Shown: positions 1 through 7,054, numbered from the stretch's first letter. The stretch is DNA of 12,377 nucleotides from Bacteroidales bacterium UBA1253 (GCA_002308815.1 DBVX01000014.1:19230-31606), one strand, 5' to 3'. Made by a program: numbers and translations. Notes: generated from the sequence alone by a model not told the origin.

Positions 1-1347
1 CAGCCGGTAGCCCAACGAGGCGGTGGCAATCGTTCGGGTGAACTCATCAGGACGGGTCTGGTACTGGTAGCCAGCCGCCACTTTGAGGCGGTTGGCGAGG
101 GCGAGGGAGGCGTTGGCTTTCGCCTCTATGGCACGGCCACCGTTGGCGCGCCATTCGTAGCTGCCGTTCACACCGACCTGGAGTTCCTCCGCTCCCTTGA
201 ACAGGTTCCGGTTGGTGTATCCCAGTCCTGCGGCTATGCCCCAGTCACCGTCCGAATAGGTGCCTTCCAACTCGGTGGAAACAGCGTTCAGTTTGCCGCG
301 CGACATGACAACGTGGCAGTCAAGGGAGTCCCCTCCGGCATCCTCGAACGAGATGTCTACATAGCGCAGGATTCCCATCTGGTTCATCATCTCGTAGGTC
401 TGTTCCACATGCCTTTCGTTGTACAGTTCGCCTGGACGGATGCGGCAGTTGTGCCGCAGGGAGGACGGGCGCATCAACCGCTCACCGGACCATGTGTATT
501 CGTAGCCGTTCTCGCAGAATCGGTTGAGCGGTGTGGAGTCGGGGACGTAGTCGGGGTTATAGTCGGTATGGAAACATACACGGCGTATGGTGTAGCGTGT
601 GAAGAGCCGTTTTCTTTCCTCATCGTTCATCTCTCCCACCGCCCTTGACATACGTATCTCCACATCCACCTGTTTTTTTCCCGCCGTACTGTCTGCCGCG
701 TAACTGAGGTGGTCTTTTTGTATGTTGAAGTACCCGATATCCCGCATTCGTCTGGCTATCCGGGTGCGCTCGTTGTCCAAAACGGCCGCGTCAAAATTGT
801 CTCCGTCGTGCAGAAGGGTGTGTCGATCGTCCTCGGCTGTGTTCCGAAGATCATCCGATTCGGGCAGATGGCAGGTGTGGCGGCGGATGCGGTACGGTTC
901 GCCGGTATTGATGCGGTAGGTCACCTCCACTTTGTTTCTTTTCTTGTAGCGCGTTACGGTGTCCACTTCGCATTGGAAGTATCCTTTGCTCCGCATCGCT
1001 TTTTTCAGTTCCAGACGGCTTGCTTCCGCAAGGTAGGGATTATACACCTCTGGAGCCTCGCCCATCCGGTGTGCCGTACGCGCCCACCAGCGGCTGATTG
1101 TCTTGGTCGTGTCCACCGGTGCTGTGTTGTAGATATCCAACTGTAGTTTCCAGAACCCCAGTATCTCCGTATTGTTTGTCTGCTTCAGGTAACTCTTCAT
1201 TTCGCTGGTCTCGACATCGCGTGTGCCGTTGATGATGATGTGCGTCTTGTTCAGCAGATACTTGCCCTGCGGAACAAATTTCGCCGTGTTGCAAGCCGTG
1301 AGCAGCAGCAAGCAAAGAAAGGTCAGTATGGTGTCTTGCTTGAACAA
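1..1347 (-). CDS. tamL: TamL-type lipoprotein Omp85 (BamA/TamA family), partial at the 3' end
   Basis: The reading frame is open for 449 codons and runs off the left edge of the window, so most of the C-terminal beta-barrel is missing. The N-terminus is a lipoprotein signal: a hydrophobic run ending in LLLLTAC, with the lipidated Cys at about residue 19. Residues about 25-325 contain POTRA-like stretches, for example the NGTRDV, GYFQCEVD, GEPYRIR, ARRMRDIGYFNI and RPGELYNERHVEQTY segments. From about residue 350 the chain changes to alternating barrel strands (ELEGTYSDGDWG, GLGYTNRNLFKGAEEL). Lipidated TamA variants called TamL are known in Bacteroidota and are thought to work with TamB in outer-membrane protein or lipid trafficking. 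No ATG lies in this frame near the N-terminus. I chose TTG at 1347, which overlaps the deoD stop and gives a normal signal length. The gene probably belongs to the kdsB-deoD transcript. The family call is firm; the exact start and the TamL rather than BamA assignment are less so. Confidence 0.85.
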   Translation of the reverse strand, partial: MFKQDTILTFLCLLLLTACNTAKFVPQGKYLLNKTHIIINGTRDVETSEMKSYLKQTNNTEILGFWKLQLDIYNTAPVDTTKTISRWWARTAHRMGEAPEVYNPYLAEASRLELKKAMRSKGYFQCEVDTVTRYKKRNKVEVTYRINTGEPYRIRRHTCHLPESDDLRNTAEDDRHTLLHDGDNFDAAVLDNERTRIARRMRDIGYFNIQKDHLSYAADSTAGKKQVDVEIRMSRAVGEMNDEERKRLFTRYTIRRVCFHTDYNPDYVPDSTPLNRFCENGYEYTWSGERLMRPSSLRHNCRIRPGELYNERHVEQTYEMMNQMGILRYVDISFEDAGGDSLDCHVVMSRGKLNAVSTELEGTYSDGDWGIAAGLGYTNRNLFKGAEELQVGVNGSYEWRANGGRAIEAKANASLALANRLKVAAGYQYQTRPDEFTRTIATASLGYRL

Positions 1348-1349
1348 CG

Positions 1350-2060
1350 TCAGATCAGTGAGAATGCCACATCCATCATGTGCGTGAAGGAGGTCTGCCG
1401 CTCCTCGGCGGTCGTCGCCTCGCCAGTCAGAATGTGATCGCTTACTGTGCAGATTGTCAGAGCCTTCTTTCCGGAGCGGGCGGCGTTCATGTAAAGAGCA
1501 GGAGCCTCCATCTCGTCCGCCAGTACTCCCATCTTGGTCCAGTTCTGTTTGCGAGGGTTCTCGCAGTAGAATATGTCTGCCGAGAACACATTTCCCACGA
1601 AATAGCGGTATCCGAATCGTTCGCATGCATCCACGGCACCACGCACAAGACCGAAGTCGGCTATAGGGGCGAATGTGCCGGGAAGGTCATACTGCGCAGC
1701 GTAGTTGCTGTCTGTGCAGCATCCCATCGCTATGATCAGGTCGCCCAAACGGATATAATCCTGACGGGCTCCACATGAGCCTACGCGGATGATGGTGTCC
1801 GCATCGTAGAAATTAAACAGTTCGTAGGTATAAATACCGATGGACGGGATTCCCATCCCGTGTCCCATTACTGTTACCGGCTTGCCGTTATGCGTACCCG
1901 TGTAGGCAAACATATTACGCACTTGGTTCACCAGTTTGGCGTTATCCACATATCTCTCCGCCATCAGTTTGGCGCGCAGCGGATCGCCCGCCATAATCAC
2001 CGTCTTGGCTATCTCGCCGTATTGCGCCCCGATATGGGGCGTGGGAACTTGCTCTTTCAT
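1350..2060 (-). CDS. deoD: Purine nucleoside phosphorylase, DeoD type
   Basis: The 236-residue product matches the hexameric DeoD family (about 239 aa). It catalyses phosphorolysis of purine ribo- and deoxyribonucleosides to free base and (deoxy)ribose-1-phosphate in cytoplasmic purine salvage. Visible family motifs are TPHIGA near the N-terminus, the phosphate-binding GDPLRAK (Arg about 29), MGHGMGIPS (about 65-73), IRVGSCGA (about 91-98), the ribose-binding EMEA (183-186) and TVSDHI with the catalytic Asp at about 208. I chose ATG at 2060 because it places TPHI where the family has it. An in-frame TTG at 2078 lies inside the heptamer repeat and would add repeat-encoded residues. The start codon directly abuts the repeat tract. 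The gene ends in FSLI and lacks the few extra residues of the E. coli protein. It follows kdsB by 28 bp and its stop overlaps the tamL start region, so a kdsB-deoD-tamL operon is likely. Confidence 0.95.
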   Translation of the reverse strand: MKEQVPTPHIGAQYGEIAKTVIMAGDPLRAKLMAERYVDNAKLVNQVRNMFAYTGTHNGKPVTVMGHGMGIPSIGIYTYELFNFYDADTIIRVGSCGARQDYIRLGDLIIAMGCCTDSNYAAQYDLPGTFAPIADFGLVRGAVDACERFGYRYFVGNVFSADIFYCENPRKQNWTKMGVLADEMEAPALYMNAARSGKKALTICTVSDHILTGEATTAEERQTSFTHMMDVAFSLI

Positions 2061-2108
2061 ATCATTATCAATTATCAATTATCAATTGTCAATTATCCAT
2101 TATCCATT
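2061..2108 (-). repeat. Degenerate 7-bp tandem repeat between kdsB and deoD
   Basis: On the minus strand this reads as six head-to-tail heptamers, AATGGAT, AATGGAT, AATTGAC, AATTGAT, AATTGAT, AATTGAT, then a partial AATGAT touching the deoD ATG. The first units lie inside kdsB and encode its last residues (WIMDN) and its TGA stop at 2089-2091. The tract is strongly AT-rich compared with its neighbours. A related array is found at 7013-7054. Confidence 0.9.
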
Positions 2109-2886
2109 GGTTCGCCCGTTGCAGGTCTTCCGGCGTGTCTATCCCGATGGAAGACTGTTCGCTCACCGCCACTCGTATTGTCAGACCGTTTTCCAGCCAG
2201 CGCAACTGTTCCAGACTCTCCGCTTGCTCCATCCGCGACATCGGCATCTTGACTATCCGCCGCAGCACATCCCCTCTGTATGCGTACATCCCGATATGAC
2301 CGTAGTAATGCCCCTTTTGCAGCCATTCCTCTTGTGGAACACCCCGCATATAGGGTATCACCGAACGCGAGAACAGTAATGCCTGCTGATTCTCCTCCGT
2401 GAACACCACTTTCGGAGTGTTTGGATTAGCCAATGCTTCCCAAGTATCGGCAGCCCGGAACGGCTTGACCAGTGTCCCGATCTCTGTCCTTGGACTTTTC
2501 CACAATCCGCACAGGAGTCTTATCTGCTCCGGCTGGATAAACGGCTCGTCGCCCTGTATGTTCACCACGATAATCTCCTCGTCCCGCAGCCCGTGCAGCG
2601 TGTCATACCACGGCGACTGCGGGTCTTCCTTCATCTTCTCGTAGGCCTCCAAGCAGCGTTCCGTGCCGCATAGGTGGTCGGTACGTGTCATGACCGCCTC
2701 GCCGCCGAAGCCTTTAACGCAGTCAAGGATACGGCTGTCATCGGTCGCCACGACCACCAGATTGAGTGCCTTCTTCGCTTGTTCATAAACGCGCTGAATC
2801 ATCGGCTTGCCGCCGATCATCGCCAGAGGCTTGCCCGGGAAACGGCTGCTTGCCCAACGGGCTGGTATGATGCCTGTCGTTTGCAT
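2089..2886 (-). CDS. kdsB: 3-deoxy-manno-octulosonate cytidylyltransferase (CMP-Kdo synthetase)
   Basis: The 265-residue product activates Kdo with CTP to give CMP-Kdo, the donor for the inner core of lipopolysaccharide. It is a cytoplasmic nucleotidyltransferase-fold enzyme. Diagnostic motifs are IIPARWASSRFPGKPLA (about 6-22, nucleotide-binding loop), VVVATDD (about 44-50), MTRTDHLCGTER (about 66-77), the metal-binding NIQGDEP (109-115), FSRSVIPY (172-179), GHIGMYAYR (196-204), the Glu-rich LEQLRWLENG (225-234) and GIDTPEDL (248-255). The ATG at 2886 directly precedes the canonical N-terminus and lies just downstream of a strong promoter. The protein is slightly longer than the usual length of about 250 residues. 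Its last codons and stop come from the heptamer repeat tract, so the C-terminal tail looks like it was rewritten by the repeat. It is the first gene of the probable kdsB-deoD-tamL operon. Confidence 0.96.
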   Translation of the reverse strand: MQTTGIIPARWASSRFPGKPLAMIGGKPMIQRVYEQAKKALNLVVVATDDSRILDCVKGFGGEAVMTRTDHLCGTERCLEAYEKMKEDPQSPWYDTLHGLRDEEIIVVNIQGDEPFIQPEQIRLLCGLWKSPRTEIGTLVKPFRAADTWEALANPNTPKVVFTEENQQALLFSRSVIPYMRGVPQEEWLQKGHYYGHIGMYAYRGDVLRRIVKMPMSRMEQAESLEQLRWLENGLTIRVAVSEQSSIGIDTPEDLQRANQWIMDN

Positions 2887-2916
2887 GTGCTTTTTGTTTG
2901 CGGAAGTTTTTCACGC

Positions 2917-2949
2917 GCAAAGGTAAGGTGGTATTTTGGTTTGTGCAAA
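2917..2949 (-). promoter_or_regulatory. Bacteroidetes-type promoter of kdsB
   Basis: On the minus strand there is TTTG (2949-2946), a 20-bp spacer and TACCTTTGC (2925-2917), which fits the Bacteroidetes primary-sigma consensus TTTG / TAnnTTTG. The -33 box touches the stop codon of the upstream membrane-protein gene. The predicted leader is about 25-30 nt. Confidence 0.8.
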
Positions 2950-3702
2950 TCATATTGGTAAGCGCAAAGAATAGTCTTCTTTGTCCCAATTGGTGAATAC
3001 CTGTGACACTTCGTACCAGTCGGTGAAAGAATACGACTGTTTGTACAAGGCGGTAGCAAAGCAGGCTATGCTAATCAGCCAGGAGATTACGCAGATAAGC
3101 CAGAACCGTCCCTTCGGTCCCTTGCGGGTACGCATAAAGGACACGATTGTGTGAATCAGGACATAAACGGGCAGACAGACAGCCACAAGAGCGGAAACAA
3201 TGGTAAGCAGGGCCAGACCCCAGTGACCGTCAAAGAACGGTATCCCGATAAGCGGAAGCGCACCGAAAGCACCTATTCCGAGCCCCAGACCTGCCATACA
3301 GAAAGCAAATACTACTGCCAGTACAGGCAGCATAATCTGAACGGCAACCAGTATGAGAATAACGTACAGGCTGATCTTCAGCACCCTGCCGCATCCGCTA
3401 CGTTCGGACAGGGCAGACTGTTTGACGTTAGGTCGCTTGTTCTCTCCGAAATCCGAGGGAGCGCCTATTCGTGCCTTGATGCTCTCAATCATACTGACAT
3501 CCGCAACCTGCAGGTTCTTGGCGAACAGCGCAGACTGCAGCAGTTCGCAGATGCGGGCTTCAATGTCGGTCATCACATCCCCGCGCTCGTCTTCCGGAAG
3601 TCGCTGTTCTATATCATGCAGGTAGTTGCGCAGATTCTGGTACGCGTCATCATCGATGTGGAACACCAGACCGTTCAGATTGATGGTTTTTGTCTCTTTC
3701 AT
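2950..3702 (-). CDS. Four-TM membrane protein with the N-terminal module of Bacteroidetes PspC proteins
   Basis: The 250-residue product has a soluble N-terminus (about 1-105) beginning KTINLNGLVFHIDDDAY and containing DVMTDIEARICELL and IKARIGAPSDFG. In Bacteroidetes this module normally precedes a PspC domain. It is followed by about four hydrophobic segments (near 108-135, 137-156, 163-189, 199-220) and a short polar tail. No PspC domain is present here, but a separate small PspC protein is encoded two genes upstream. The ATG at 3702 overlaps the padR stop as ATGA, which indicates translational coupling and fixes the start; an upstream in-frame start at 3744 would lie inside padR. The function is unknown. 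An envelope-stress sensing or membrane-binding role together with the PspC protein is inference from the operon. Confidence 0.75.
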   Translation of the reverse strand: MKETKTINLNGLVFHIDDDAYQNLRNYLHDIEQRLPEDERGDVMTDIEARICELLQSALFAKNLQVADVSMIESIKARIGAPSDFGENKRPNVKQSALSERSGCGRVLKISLYVILILVAVQIMLPVLAVVFAFCMAGLGLGIGAFGALPLIGIPFFDGHWGLALLTIVSALVAVCLPVYVLIHTIVSFMRTRKGPKGRFWLICVISWLISIACFATALYKQSYSFTDWYEVSQVFTNWDKEDYSLRLPI

Positions 3703-4022
3703 GGTTGTGTGATTTGATGGATGGAAGTACTTATTGCGCGCCACTCATCCTTGAGTTGCGCTAACAGCCGTTTGCCTTCTTCGGTAAGACAGAAATACTT
3801 GCGCGGCGGACCGGCGGTACTTTCCTCCCATCGGTAGGTAAGAATGCCGTTGTTCTTCAACCGTGACAGAAGCGGATACAGTGTCCCCTCCACAACCAAC
3901 AAGTCAGCGGATTTCAAAGCCTCCACGATGTCGGATGTATAGGCTTCCTTGCGGTCGATGACAGAAAGAATACAGAATTCCAGTATCCCCTTGCGCATTT
4001 GCGATTTGATGTTCTCAACCAT
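3699..4022 (-). CDS. PadR family transcriptional regulator
   Basis: This 107-residue protein is a minimal PadR winged-helix regulator. The MRKGILEFCILSVI segment (about 9-22) and the YTSDIVEALKSADLLVVEGTLYPLLSRL region (about 28-55) form the DNA-binding wing and recognition helix. LTYRWEESTAGPPRKYFCLTEEGKRLL (about 61-87) is the classic PadR beta-wing and C-terminal motif. PadR proteins usually repress their own operon and neighbouring membrane genes in response to small molecules or envelope stress. The start lies 3 bp after the stop of the small PspC gene, and the stop overlaps the start of the membrane-protein gene as ATGA. Autoregulation is likely, through the GTAC motifs at the operon promoter, but that is inference. 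The effector is unknown. Confidence 0.9.
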   Translation of the reverse strand: MVENIKSQMRKGILEFCILSVIDRKEAYTSDIVEALKSADLLVVEGTLYPLLSRLKNNGILTYRWEESTAGPPRKYFCLTEEGKRLLAQLKDEWRAISTSIHQITQP

Positions 4023-4025
4023 GCT

Positions 4026-4229
4026 TCAGGCTGTATAATCTTCGGAGGCAGGCATCAGTATCATCAGAATAAGATACAGCAGCACTCCGGGGAACGCTGC
4101 CGACATGACAGAGAGAACCACATACACCACTCGTATAACAGTCGGGTCAAGGTTCAGATACTCAGCGATTCCGGCACACACGCCTGCCAACATCTTGTTG
4201 GCGCTTCTTCTTAATTTCTTCGGTTCCAT
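4026..4229 (-). CDS. Small PspC-domain membrane protein
   Basis: The 67-residue product is essentially a stand-alone PspC domain. It has KKLRRSANKMLAGVCAGIAEYLNLDPTVIR (about 4-33), with the signature GVCAGIAEY, followed by one long hydrophobic segment or a tight pair (about 34-60) and a short polar tail. PspC proteins are inner-membrane components of phage-shock-type envelope stress responses. ATG at 4229 was chosen because it gives the canonical short N-terminus; a TTG further upstream at 4286 lies upstream of, and overlaps, the promoter. It is the first gene of the pspC-padR-membrane protein operon. Confidence 0.88.
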   Translation of the reverse strand: MEPKKLRRSANKMLAGVCAGIAEYLNLDPTVIRVVYVVLSVMSAAFPGVLLYLILMILMPASEDYTA

Positions 4230-4265
4230 AATGGTTTGTTTTTGGGTTTGTACTCGTTTCACGCC

Positions 4266-4298
4266 GCAAAAGTACTGCAAGTTCAAGTACCTTGCAAT
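4266..4298 (-). promoter_or_regulatory. Promoter of the pspC-padR operon, with GTAC motifs
   Basis: On the minus strand there is TTG (4297-4295), a 20-bp spacer and TACTTTTGC (4274-4266), a good Bacteroidetes-type promoter. GTAC occurs at 4272-4275, 4287-4290 and 4304-4307, with centres 15 and 17 bp apart, and an inverted GCAAG/CTTGC pair lies at 4277-4281 and 4291-4295. These symmetric motifs overlap the -7 box and the spacer, and are a plausible PadR operator. Confidence 0.7.
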
Positions 4299-4350
4299 AC
4301 ATAGTACTAATTTTCTAAAAAATACTGACTTCGGTGAGGTTAAAAAGAAT

Positions 4351-5550
4351 TCACTCGTCCCAGCCTATACCCTTGTACTTGCCCAGATCCCATTCTTCAT
4401 CCACCTCGTTCAGGTAGATGGTACCGGGTTCTTCGTCCGATTCAATGTCTTCGGAGTCTGTTTCCCTGTGGGTCACGTCTATCGGTGCGTGCGAGATTTC
4501 GATAATCTGGTTCTGCTCCTTCTGCAACTCCGCCCAAAGAGCGTCCTTCAGTTCCGTGATACCCGTTCCCGTCACCGAAGATATGCAGAAGACGGGAATG
4601 CCTAACCTCTCGCGCAGAGGCTGCGGGTCAATCTCTTGGATGTCGCACTTGCTCAATGCCAGCACACGCGCCTTGGTCAGCAACTCCGGGTTGTATTTCT
4701 CCAACTCGGAAAGTAGGATGTTGTACTCCTTTTCTATGCCCGCAAATGTGTCATCCTGTGTTTCGCTTTCTTCCGAATACTGGGATTGTTGCGAAGCGGT
4801 GACAGGCACCATAAACAGCAGCACGGCGTTGCGCTCGATGTGCCGCAGAAAACGCAGCCCCAGTCCCTTGCCCTCGCTCGCGCCCTCGATGATACCGGGG
4901 ATGTCCGCCATACAGAACGACCGATCGTCGCGCACGGAAACGATGCCCAACTGCGGGGTGAGGGTGGTGAACGGATAGTCGGCAATCTCGGGTTTGGCGG
5001 CGGAAACAACGGACAGCAGCGTGGACTTGCCCGCATTGGGGAAACCCACCAGTCCGACATCAGCTAACACTTTGAGTTGAAGCACGATATTGCGCTCTTG
5101 TGCGGGCTCTCCGGGCTGGGCGTAGCGGGGTGTCTGGTTGGTGGCGGAACGGAAGTGCCAGTTGCCTAACCCTCCCTTTCCGCCACGAAGCAGAACAATA
5201 CGTTGCTTATCCTCTTTGATCTCGGCAAGCCATTCGCCCGTGTCGCCGTCATAGACCACCGTGCCGCAGGGAACCTGTATGATTTTGTCCTCGCCGTCCT
5301 TGCCGAAAGAGCGTGACTGACCGCCGTGACCGCCGTCAGTCGCGAGAATATGTTTCTGATACTTGAGATGCAGCAGTGTCCACAGATTGCGGTTACCTTG
5401 CAGGATGACGTGTCCGCCTCGCCCGCCGTCGCCGCCGTCGGGACCGCCCTTCGGGACATACTTGGCGCGGTGGAGGTGCATGCACCCCGCACCGCCCTTG
5501 CCCGAACGGCAGTAGATACGCACCTGATCTATGAAGTTCCCGCTTGGCAT
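4351..5550 (-). CDS. obgE: Obg family GTPase (CgtA), ribosome-associated
   Basis: The 399-residue protein has the full Obg layout. The Gly-rich Obg fold (about 1-160) contains [32 protein letters not shown] and GGKGGLGN. The G domain follows, with G1 GFPNAGKST (169-177), switch I YPFTTL (192-197), G3 DIPG (216-219), a G4 that reads SKCD (300-303) in place of NKxD, and G5 SSVTG (324-328). The C-terminus is an acidic tail rich in Glu and Asp (about 360-399). Obg proteins bind the 50S subunit and link ribosome maturation with GTP and ppGpp levels. About 20 extra Ser/Gln/Glu-rich residues (251-270) sit after MVPV in the G domain. The gene lies 37 bp after the secreted protein gene and shows no clear own promoter, so read-through from adk is likely. 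Confidence 0.97.
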   Translation of the reverse strand: MPSGNFIDQVRIYCRSGKGGAGCMHLHRAKYVPKGGPDGGDGGRGGHVILQGNRNLWTLLHLKYQKHILATDGGHGGQSRSFGKDGEDKIIQVPCGTVVYDGDTGEWLAEIKEDKQRIVLLRGGKGGLGNWHFRSATNQTPRYAQPGEPAQERNIVLQLKVLADVGLVGFPNAGKSTLLSVVSAAKPEIADYPFTTLTPQLGIVSVRDDRSFCMADIPGIIEGASEGKGLGLRFLRHIERNAVLLFMVPVTASQQSQYSEESETQDDTFAGIEKEYNILLSELEKYNPELLTKARVLALSKCDIQEIDPQPLRERLGIPVFCISSVTGTGITELKDALWAELQKEQNQIIEISHAPIDVTHRETDSEDIESDEEPGTIYLNEVDEEWDLGKYKGIGWDE

Positions 5551-5587
5551 ACCGTATCGCTGTCTGTGGTCTGTCTCTTACTCAATA

Positions 5588-7009
5588 TCAGGGAACACGG
5601 ACACCCTGTAGGTTGTAGCGTATGTTGCCACGGATGATGACAACCTGACCGTTCTCAAACACCTTGACAGGCTTCTCCGTCATCTCCGTCTGCTCAACAG
5701 CGGTTGCCGTACTGCCACCAAGTCTATAGAGCGTCAGCGCACCGCCGGTATTCGTTCCGTAGCAGGCAAAACCATAGGTTGCGTTATTGTGCAACCATTT
5801 GTTTTCGGGATTCTGTTCGGAAGCCGCACGAGCCACGTTCTCAAACTCGTAAGTATTGGCTTCGGTAACTGTGATGTTCCACTTGGCGTTGTCGGTCGTG
5901 GCATCATCCAGCAGCGCGCCTTGGTTCTTCGCATCCGTACTGCCGGCGTATTTGTTCACGCTCTTGTTGTACAGTGTCCAACTGTCACCTGCGGAAGCGA
6001 TGTGCCAGATAATCGATTCATCGGGATTCGTCAGCATATCGCCGGACAGTGTGAAAGTGCCGTTTTCAAAACGGTTAACCTTCTCGTTTTTACTGTTCAG
6101 CATAATGGAAGCTTTCATAGCGTACTCATCGTAAGTAAGCACGTAGTCACCTTCCACCATCTTGCCGGTCATCTTGGCGTAGCCTGCGGTGGGGTCTGTT
6201 ACGTTCATCTTCACCGTCACCTGAACTTTCACATTGTCGGTTGCGGATTCGATGGTGAGCGTCTGGCTGTATGTTCCTTCTTTTGAAGGATTGGCTGTGA
6301 TAGTCAGTTTGTCGCCGCTTTTGGCGATGGTTCCCTTTGCACTGAACGGATCTTTCAGACCGGAGTAGGTAACCGAGCCCTTCAGATTGCCGCAATTAAC
6401 AGTAATATCCATCGTAACAGCATCCGAGCCAATCGCTTTCGCCCCGAAGTCCGCAACGGCGGGCGCAATGGTGATATAGGGAGATGTGGATACCTGCAAC
6501 TCATAGACGGTGAAATTGTGACCGTATGTATCTATGTTGGAAGCGGCGTACGCTTTGTACTTGTTCGAACCATCAGCAGTTTCGCCCAAAAAACGGTCGG
6601 CATTGTTGGCGTTAGAGATAAGTACCTCACCCCCTTCAAATGTGAATTTCCATGCGGCGGAACCGGCGTTAGCCATCGTGATGTCTGTTTTGCCCGAAGG
6701 ATTGTTCAGATAGATATGTCCGTCCGGGTTATCGGCATATTTTTGCTCGCTGCGAATTGAGAAACTGCCATCCACATTGGCTTCCAACGACCATACATAC
6801 GATTCCTTACCCGTCAGACCTGTGGTATTGTACTCGTCGGTCGCCACTACGGCTTTGTTGTCAAGTTTGGCATACAGTACATGCCCGTTGCGCTCGAACA
6901 CGTACAGACCGCCGTCATTCACTTCGGTCACCTTGACCAGATTGTACAACTGGGCATAAGCACTGCCCATCAGCAGCAAGGCTGCTGCAAGTGTGAATAG
7001 TTTCTTCAT
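5588..7009 (-). CDS. Secreted protein with two trefoil-like repeats, an Ig-like domain and a Bacteroidales C-terminal tail
   Basis: The 473-residue product starts with a Sec signal peptide (MKKLFTLAAALLLMGSAYA, cleavage before Gln20). Two related modules can be seen. The first spans about 22-172, ending in HNFTVYELQ. The second spans about 280-430 and has EGDYVLTYDE, IIWHIASAGDSWTLY, a Lys-Trp-Leu/Asn-rich stretch, GFACYG and LTLYRLG. They share the order of a 'value shown', Trp, 'KYAG/RFLG' and a final Tyr-x-Leu strand, and resemble beta-trefoil-like modules found in secreted Bacteroidales proteins. Between them (about 178-270) is an Ig-like ASH/BACON-type beta-sandwich beginning ITIAPAVADFGAKAIGSD. 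The C-terminus, KVFENGQVVIIRGNIRYNLQGVRVP, is the short tail that ends many exported Bacteroidales proteins. No catalytic motif is visible. A surface binding role is inference. Its place between adk and obgE, genes often adjacent in this order, suggests insertion. Confidence 0.72.
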   Translation of the reverse strand: MKKLFTLAAALLLMGSAYAQLYNLVKVTEVNDGGLYVFERNGHVLYAKLDNKAVVATDEYNTTGLTGKESYVWSLEANVDGSFSIRSEQKYADNPDGHIYLNNPSGKTDITMANAGSAAWKFTFEGGEVLISNANNADRFLGETADGSNKYKAYAASNIDTYGHNFTVYELQVSTSPYITIAPAVADFGAKAIGSDAVTMDITVNCGNLKGSVTYSGLKDPFSAKGTIAKSGDKLTITANPSKEGTYSQTLTIESATDNVKVQVTVKMNVTDPTAGYAKMTGKMVEGDYVLTYDEYAMKASIMLNSKNEKVNRFENGTFTLSGDMLTNPDESIIWHIASAGDSWTLYNKSVNKYAGSTDAKNQGALLDDATTDNAKWNITVTEANTYEFENVARAASEQNPENKWLHNNATYGFACYGTNTGGALTLYRLGGSTATAVEQTEMTEKPVKVFENGQVVIIRGNIRYNLQGVRVP

Positions 7010-7012
7010 AAT

Positions 7013-7054
7013 GGTTAAAAGTTTAGAGTTGATAGTTTATAGTTGAAAGTTAAA
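7013..7054 (-). repeat. Degenerate 7-bp tandem repeat upstream of the secreted protein gene
   Basis: On the plus strand this reads GGTTAAA, AGTTTAG, AGTTGAT, AGTTTAT, AGTTGAA, AGTTAAA: six head-to-tail heptamers ending 3 bp from the ATG of the minus-strand gene. The consensus AGTTGAT differs by one base from the AATTGAT unit at 2061-2108, but its orientation relative to the downstream gene is reversed. The 75-bp gap between adk and this gene (7010-7084) otherwise shows no hairpin or promoter. Confidence 0.88.

Noticed and set aside
1040..1315. A 91-codon minus-strand frame within the tamL 5' region
   Set aside because: It is out of frame with tamL, whose frame is open for 449 codons with a lipobox and Omp85 features. 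The product is His/Gln-rich and lacks domain similarity.
2061..2078. Longer deoD start at TTG 2078
   Set aside because: The extra residues are encoded by the heptamer repeat, and the ATG at 2060 gives the expected N-terminus.
2061..2108. CRISPR or phage attachment site at the heptamer repeats
   Set aside because: The units are contiguous 7-mers without spacers, and no cas, integrase or tRNA gene is in the window.
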